Positions 61,961 through 64,000 of a stretch of 64,000 bases of DNA are shown in pieces. Every line of letters begins with the position of its first letter. Positions within the stretch are counted from its first letter, which is position 1. The position numbers and the translations under genes were made by a program. The stretch lies in the NCBI GenBank assembly GCA_033584155.1, contig CP138355.1, positions 2,985,826 through 3,049,825 on the forward strand, read 5' to 3'. The notes below the pieces were generated by a model that saw nothing but the letters and a program-made list of their open reading frames with translations, did no database searches and had not been told where the DNA came from. The DNA is from Candidatus Electrothrix scaldis (GTDB taxonomy: Bacteria; Desulfobacterota; Desulfobulbia; Desulfobulbales; Desulfobulbaceae).

Positions 61961-63766
61961 CTACTCTGTCGCCATCATATCCATCTTCATTTCAATGCCG
62001 CGCTCTGTTGCATCCATATTCATCTGAACCCGCATGGTTGCGTTTTTCATCGCATCTAAGAGAGCTTTGGCATCATTTTGTTGAGCCCCAGCCGCTGGCA
62101 CCTGAGCAATAATATCCCCGATCAACCCGTAATACTTGCCATAATCAAATGTTGCAGCCATAAGCCCCCGAGAGCTATCCAGGGGCTCTGAACGCAGGCC
62201 TTCAGCTAAAGCCTGAGATTTTTCCCCGGCAAAGACTGTCAGGTGCGAGCCATTCACTGCCGCCATAATGGGAAAGGAAAGTGGTAAGGGCAACGGAAGC
62301 TGAACCGGGGTTCCATCAGCAGATAATTGCAGCTCGGCAAGCGGGGGAACAAGGCCTCTGAGCATCTGCACAAAATTCATGGGATTTTCCACAGCTAAGC
62401 TGATCAGGGCATCAATGCTTTTCGGCATAGGGCTTGCGCCTGACTCAGTTGCCTCCAATTCCACAGTGCTCAGGGAAAAGGCTAAGCCTTGTACCCCCTG
62501 AGCCATACCTGTCATCATAGCCAAGGCTGCTGGTTGTTGAGATTTGGCATCCTCTTGCATCTCTTTAAAGAAAGAGCAATGATATTCTTTCTGAGTGATT
62601 GTATTCCAGCGTTCTGTAAGAAAAGGCGCTATATTCTGTACATTCAGGCCGATTCCTGCTGCAATGGCAGAACTTTCCCCGGCATTGCGCACATATTGTG
62701 GCAGTACACCACGAATGGACTGCAAACCTTTGAGAAGAGCCTGATCCTTATTCTCAATCACAAGTAAGGAATCAATATGAGAAGGCGTAGCTTCCAGAGC
62801 CAATGCAGTGTAACCGAATACTGTTTGTGGCCAGTTTTTGCCAATATCCTCGAAATCTTTTCTACAGCCCTCTGTTTGCAACTCGTCCAGAAATTCTTGA
62901 AAGCCTGAAGCCTCCTGCTGTACCTGTGGGCTCAAGGTCTGCATCATTTTCGCGATGCTGTTTCCTTCTTTGCTTGTCAGTGCGGTAATTATCTGCTGAT
63001 GATCAAGATAACCAATAAAGGATGAATCCAAAGCATACTGCTTTTGCAGGGCCTCAACCCGGCCAGTTTCAGCCAGTGTTTTTTTCGGCTTTTGCTGGCC
63101 TAAAGCAATGGCAATGGTCTGCTCACTGTCAACACCAATATCCAGCATGAACACAGCATGTTTTCTTTCGTTATCAACACCGATGATCAGGTCAACAGAA
63201 GGATCTGCCTCTTTCAAAGGATAGCGATGAAAGTTTGCCTGCCCCACGGTCTCTGCCTGGGTACTGATCTTTGCCTTTGTTTCCAGCTCTTCAATTTTTT
63301 TGTTAAATTGCGGTACATCGTTTAGGCTCACCCGAAGGAGAACCGGGGCCAATCCAACGGTATAGCTCGTGAGAAAGGCCTGCTCAGGTATCCCCCATTG
63401 AGGCAGTTCCGTCTCAGGAGAGAGCATCATTGCATAATAATCAAGCCAGAGCTGGCTGAGCATACGGCGACCTGCCAGTTGCTCATCTTCTGCTACAGCG
63501 AGCATTTTTGCAGGATCAACACCTTTTAACATGCTGAGATTTTTATCACTCCATTGCAGAACTTTCTGTAAGGGAGCTGGCTTCAGACCGCCGGAAAAGA
63601 AAAGAGTATCTGCCGGTACCACATCAAGCATGGTCACTGGCTTTGGCTGCTCGCTTGTTGCTTTTACCTCTTTTACCTGCACCTCTTCCTTTTCCTTCTT
63701 GTCACAGGCAAAAAGCAGCGAAGCTGCCAGAACGAGGAGCAATGTTTTTTTTAGGGTCAATTTCAT
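61961..63766 (-). CDS. Large lipoprotein of unknown function
   Basis: A 601-residue lipoprotein. The start is the ATG at 63766 (AAAGGA site, then a basic and hydrophobic leader), not the in-frame ATG 13 codons earlier. Lipobox LLFAC with Cys20-21 region, followed by a charged linker (DKKEKEEVQVKEVK). The mature part has alternating strands and helices, and a repeated pattern around hydrophobic GLMAATFDYG- and TVGLAPVLLRVS-type strands. No enzymatic motif is seen. It ends in MKMDMMATE. Secreted substrate-binding or envelope scaffold roles are both possible. Confidence 0.7.
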   Translation of the reverse strand: MKLTLKKTLLLVLAASLLFACDKKEKEEVQVKEVKATSEQPKPVTMLDVVPADTLFFSGGLKPAPLQKVLQWSDKNLSMLKGVDPAKMLAVAEDEQLAGRRMLSQLWLDYYAMMLSPETELPQWGIPEQAFLTSYTVGLAPVLLRVSLNDVPQFNKKIEELETKAKISTQAETVGQANFHRYPLKEADPSVDLIIGVDNERKHAVFMLDIGVDSEQTIAIALGQQKPKKTLAETGRVEALQKQYALDSSFIGYLDHQQIITALTSKEGNSIAKMMQTLSPQVQQEASGFQEFLDELQTEGCRKDFEDIGKNWPQTVFGYTALALEATPSHIDSLLVIENKDQALLKGLQSIRGVLPQYVRNAGESSAIAAGIGLNVQNIAPFLTERWNTITQKEYHCSFFKEMQEDAKSQQPAALAMMTGMAQGVQGLAFSLSTVELEATESGASPMPKSIDALISLAVENPMNFVQMLRGLVPPLAELQLSADGTPVQLPLPLPLSFPIMAAVNGSHLTVFAGEKSQALAEGLRSEPLDSSRGLMAATFDYGKYYGLIGDIIAQVPAAGAQQNDAKALLDAMKNATMRVQMNMDATERGIEMKMDMMATE

Positions 63767-63881
63767 GGAATTCCTTTCAGTTATGGGCGACAGCGGGTTG
63801 GGCACCTCGGCCGCACCGTTGACAGAGCATGCTGTAAAAGGTTTGCGGCAAGTATCATATTGTTAATAAGCAAAAATGTCA

Positions 63882-64000
63882 CTACAAATCAAACCGGATA
63901 TTCCAGCCATTTTCCAAAATCGTGTTGAAAACAGGAGATTTGATTTCTTGAGGATGGAAGAGATAGTCAGCAGGAGCTGTCTGTTCCAAAAAAGTAAGTC
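63882..64000 (-). CDS. 3' end of an unidentified gene (partial)
   Basis: The window ends inside a minus-strand reading frame of which the last 38 codons are visible, ending EQTAPADYLFHPQEIKSP...GWNIRFDL with a TAG at 63882-63884. Codon use looks natural and the frame has no internal stop, whereas one alternative frame has a stop. The family cannot be told from 38 residues. Confidence 0.55.
   Translation of the reverse strand, partial: LTFLEQTAPADYLFHPQEIKSPVFNTILENGWNIRFDL

Noticed and set aside
1-64000. tRNA or rRNA genes
   Set aside because: No T-loop GTTCGAATC-type blocks with matching acceptor stems and no rRNA-like stretch were seen on either strand; a covariance scan was not possible.

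Overview
The window reads as chromosome from a Gram-negative anaerobe, most likely Desulfobacterota (order Desulfobulbales; cable-bacterium relatives are possible). This rests on gene content, not on a marker gene: a selenocysteine formate dehydrogenase fused to a GltD-like flavoprotein, a Two-CW cysteine-rich protein, a GEMM-type riboswitch, B12-type radical SAM enzymes and a Wza/Wzc exopolysaccharide locus. No rRNA, tRNA, CRISPR array, transposase or prophage was found. Almost all of the sequence is intact protein-coding DNA.

Layout. 1-2 kb: phosphatidylserine decarboxylase, then a small coiled-coil protein and a VWA protein. 2-6.4 kb: a multi-TM/TPR protein, a secreted beta-sandwich repeat protein and a divergent PurA-like ligase. 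6.4-15.4 kb (minus strand): an exopolysaccharide operon with FecR-like protein, Wza-like exporter, Wzy/WaaL-like polymerase or ligase, Wzc-like tyrosine kinase, a TPR/beta-sandwich membrane protein and a membrane-anchored J-domain protein. 16.1-30.4 kb (plus strand): a Pil-Chp-like chemosensory cluster with two response regulators, CheW, a 1694-residue CheA with five Hpt domains, two further CheW-like proteins, a large chemoreceptor, an orphan periplasmic binding protein and a Two-CW protein. 30.6-32.9 kb (minus): two periplasmic PilJ/NarX-like helical proteins behind a good sigma70 promoter and a GEMM-I-type cyclic-dinucleotide riboswitch. 33-40 kb: NagZ, a large secreted protein with a possible His/Cys dyad, an outer-membrane beta-barrel, TrmN6 and a DUF1015 protein. 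40.6-43.6 kb: a nitrate/taurine/urea-type ABC importer. 43.6-45.3 kb: a REP-like repeat patch and a secreted beta-propeller protein. 45.6-49.7 kb: formate dehydrogenase, one gene interrupted by an in-frame UGA with a SECIS-like hairpin. 50-53.7 kb: a two-component pair (REC-LuxR regulator and hybrid kinase). 53.9-59.5 kb: three related B12-type radical SAM genes with a small protein and a glycosyltransferase. 59.6-64 kb: Bpt-type aminoacyl transferase, glutamate dehydrogenase, a large lipoprotein and the end of one more gene.

How the parts may fit: the exopolysaccharide operon, the Pil-Chp-like cluster and the riboswitch-controlled PilJ-like pair lie side by side over about 26 kb. Together they suggest a surface-motility and matrix module under chemosensory and cyclic-dinucleotide control. 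This is inference from neighbourhood; no pilus structural gene is in the window. The best candidates for undescribed biology are the riboswitch/PilJ-like pair, the five-Hpt kinase, the RGHS/GSCGG protein and the three-enzyme radical SAM cluster.
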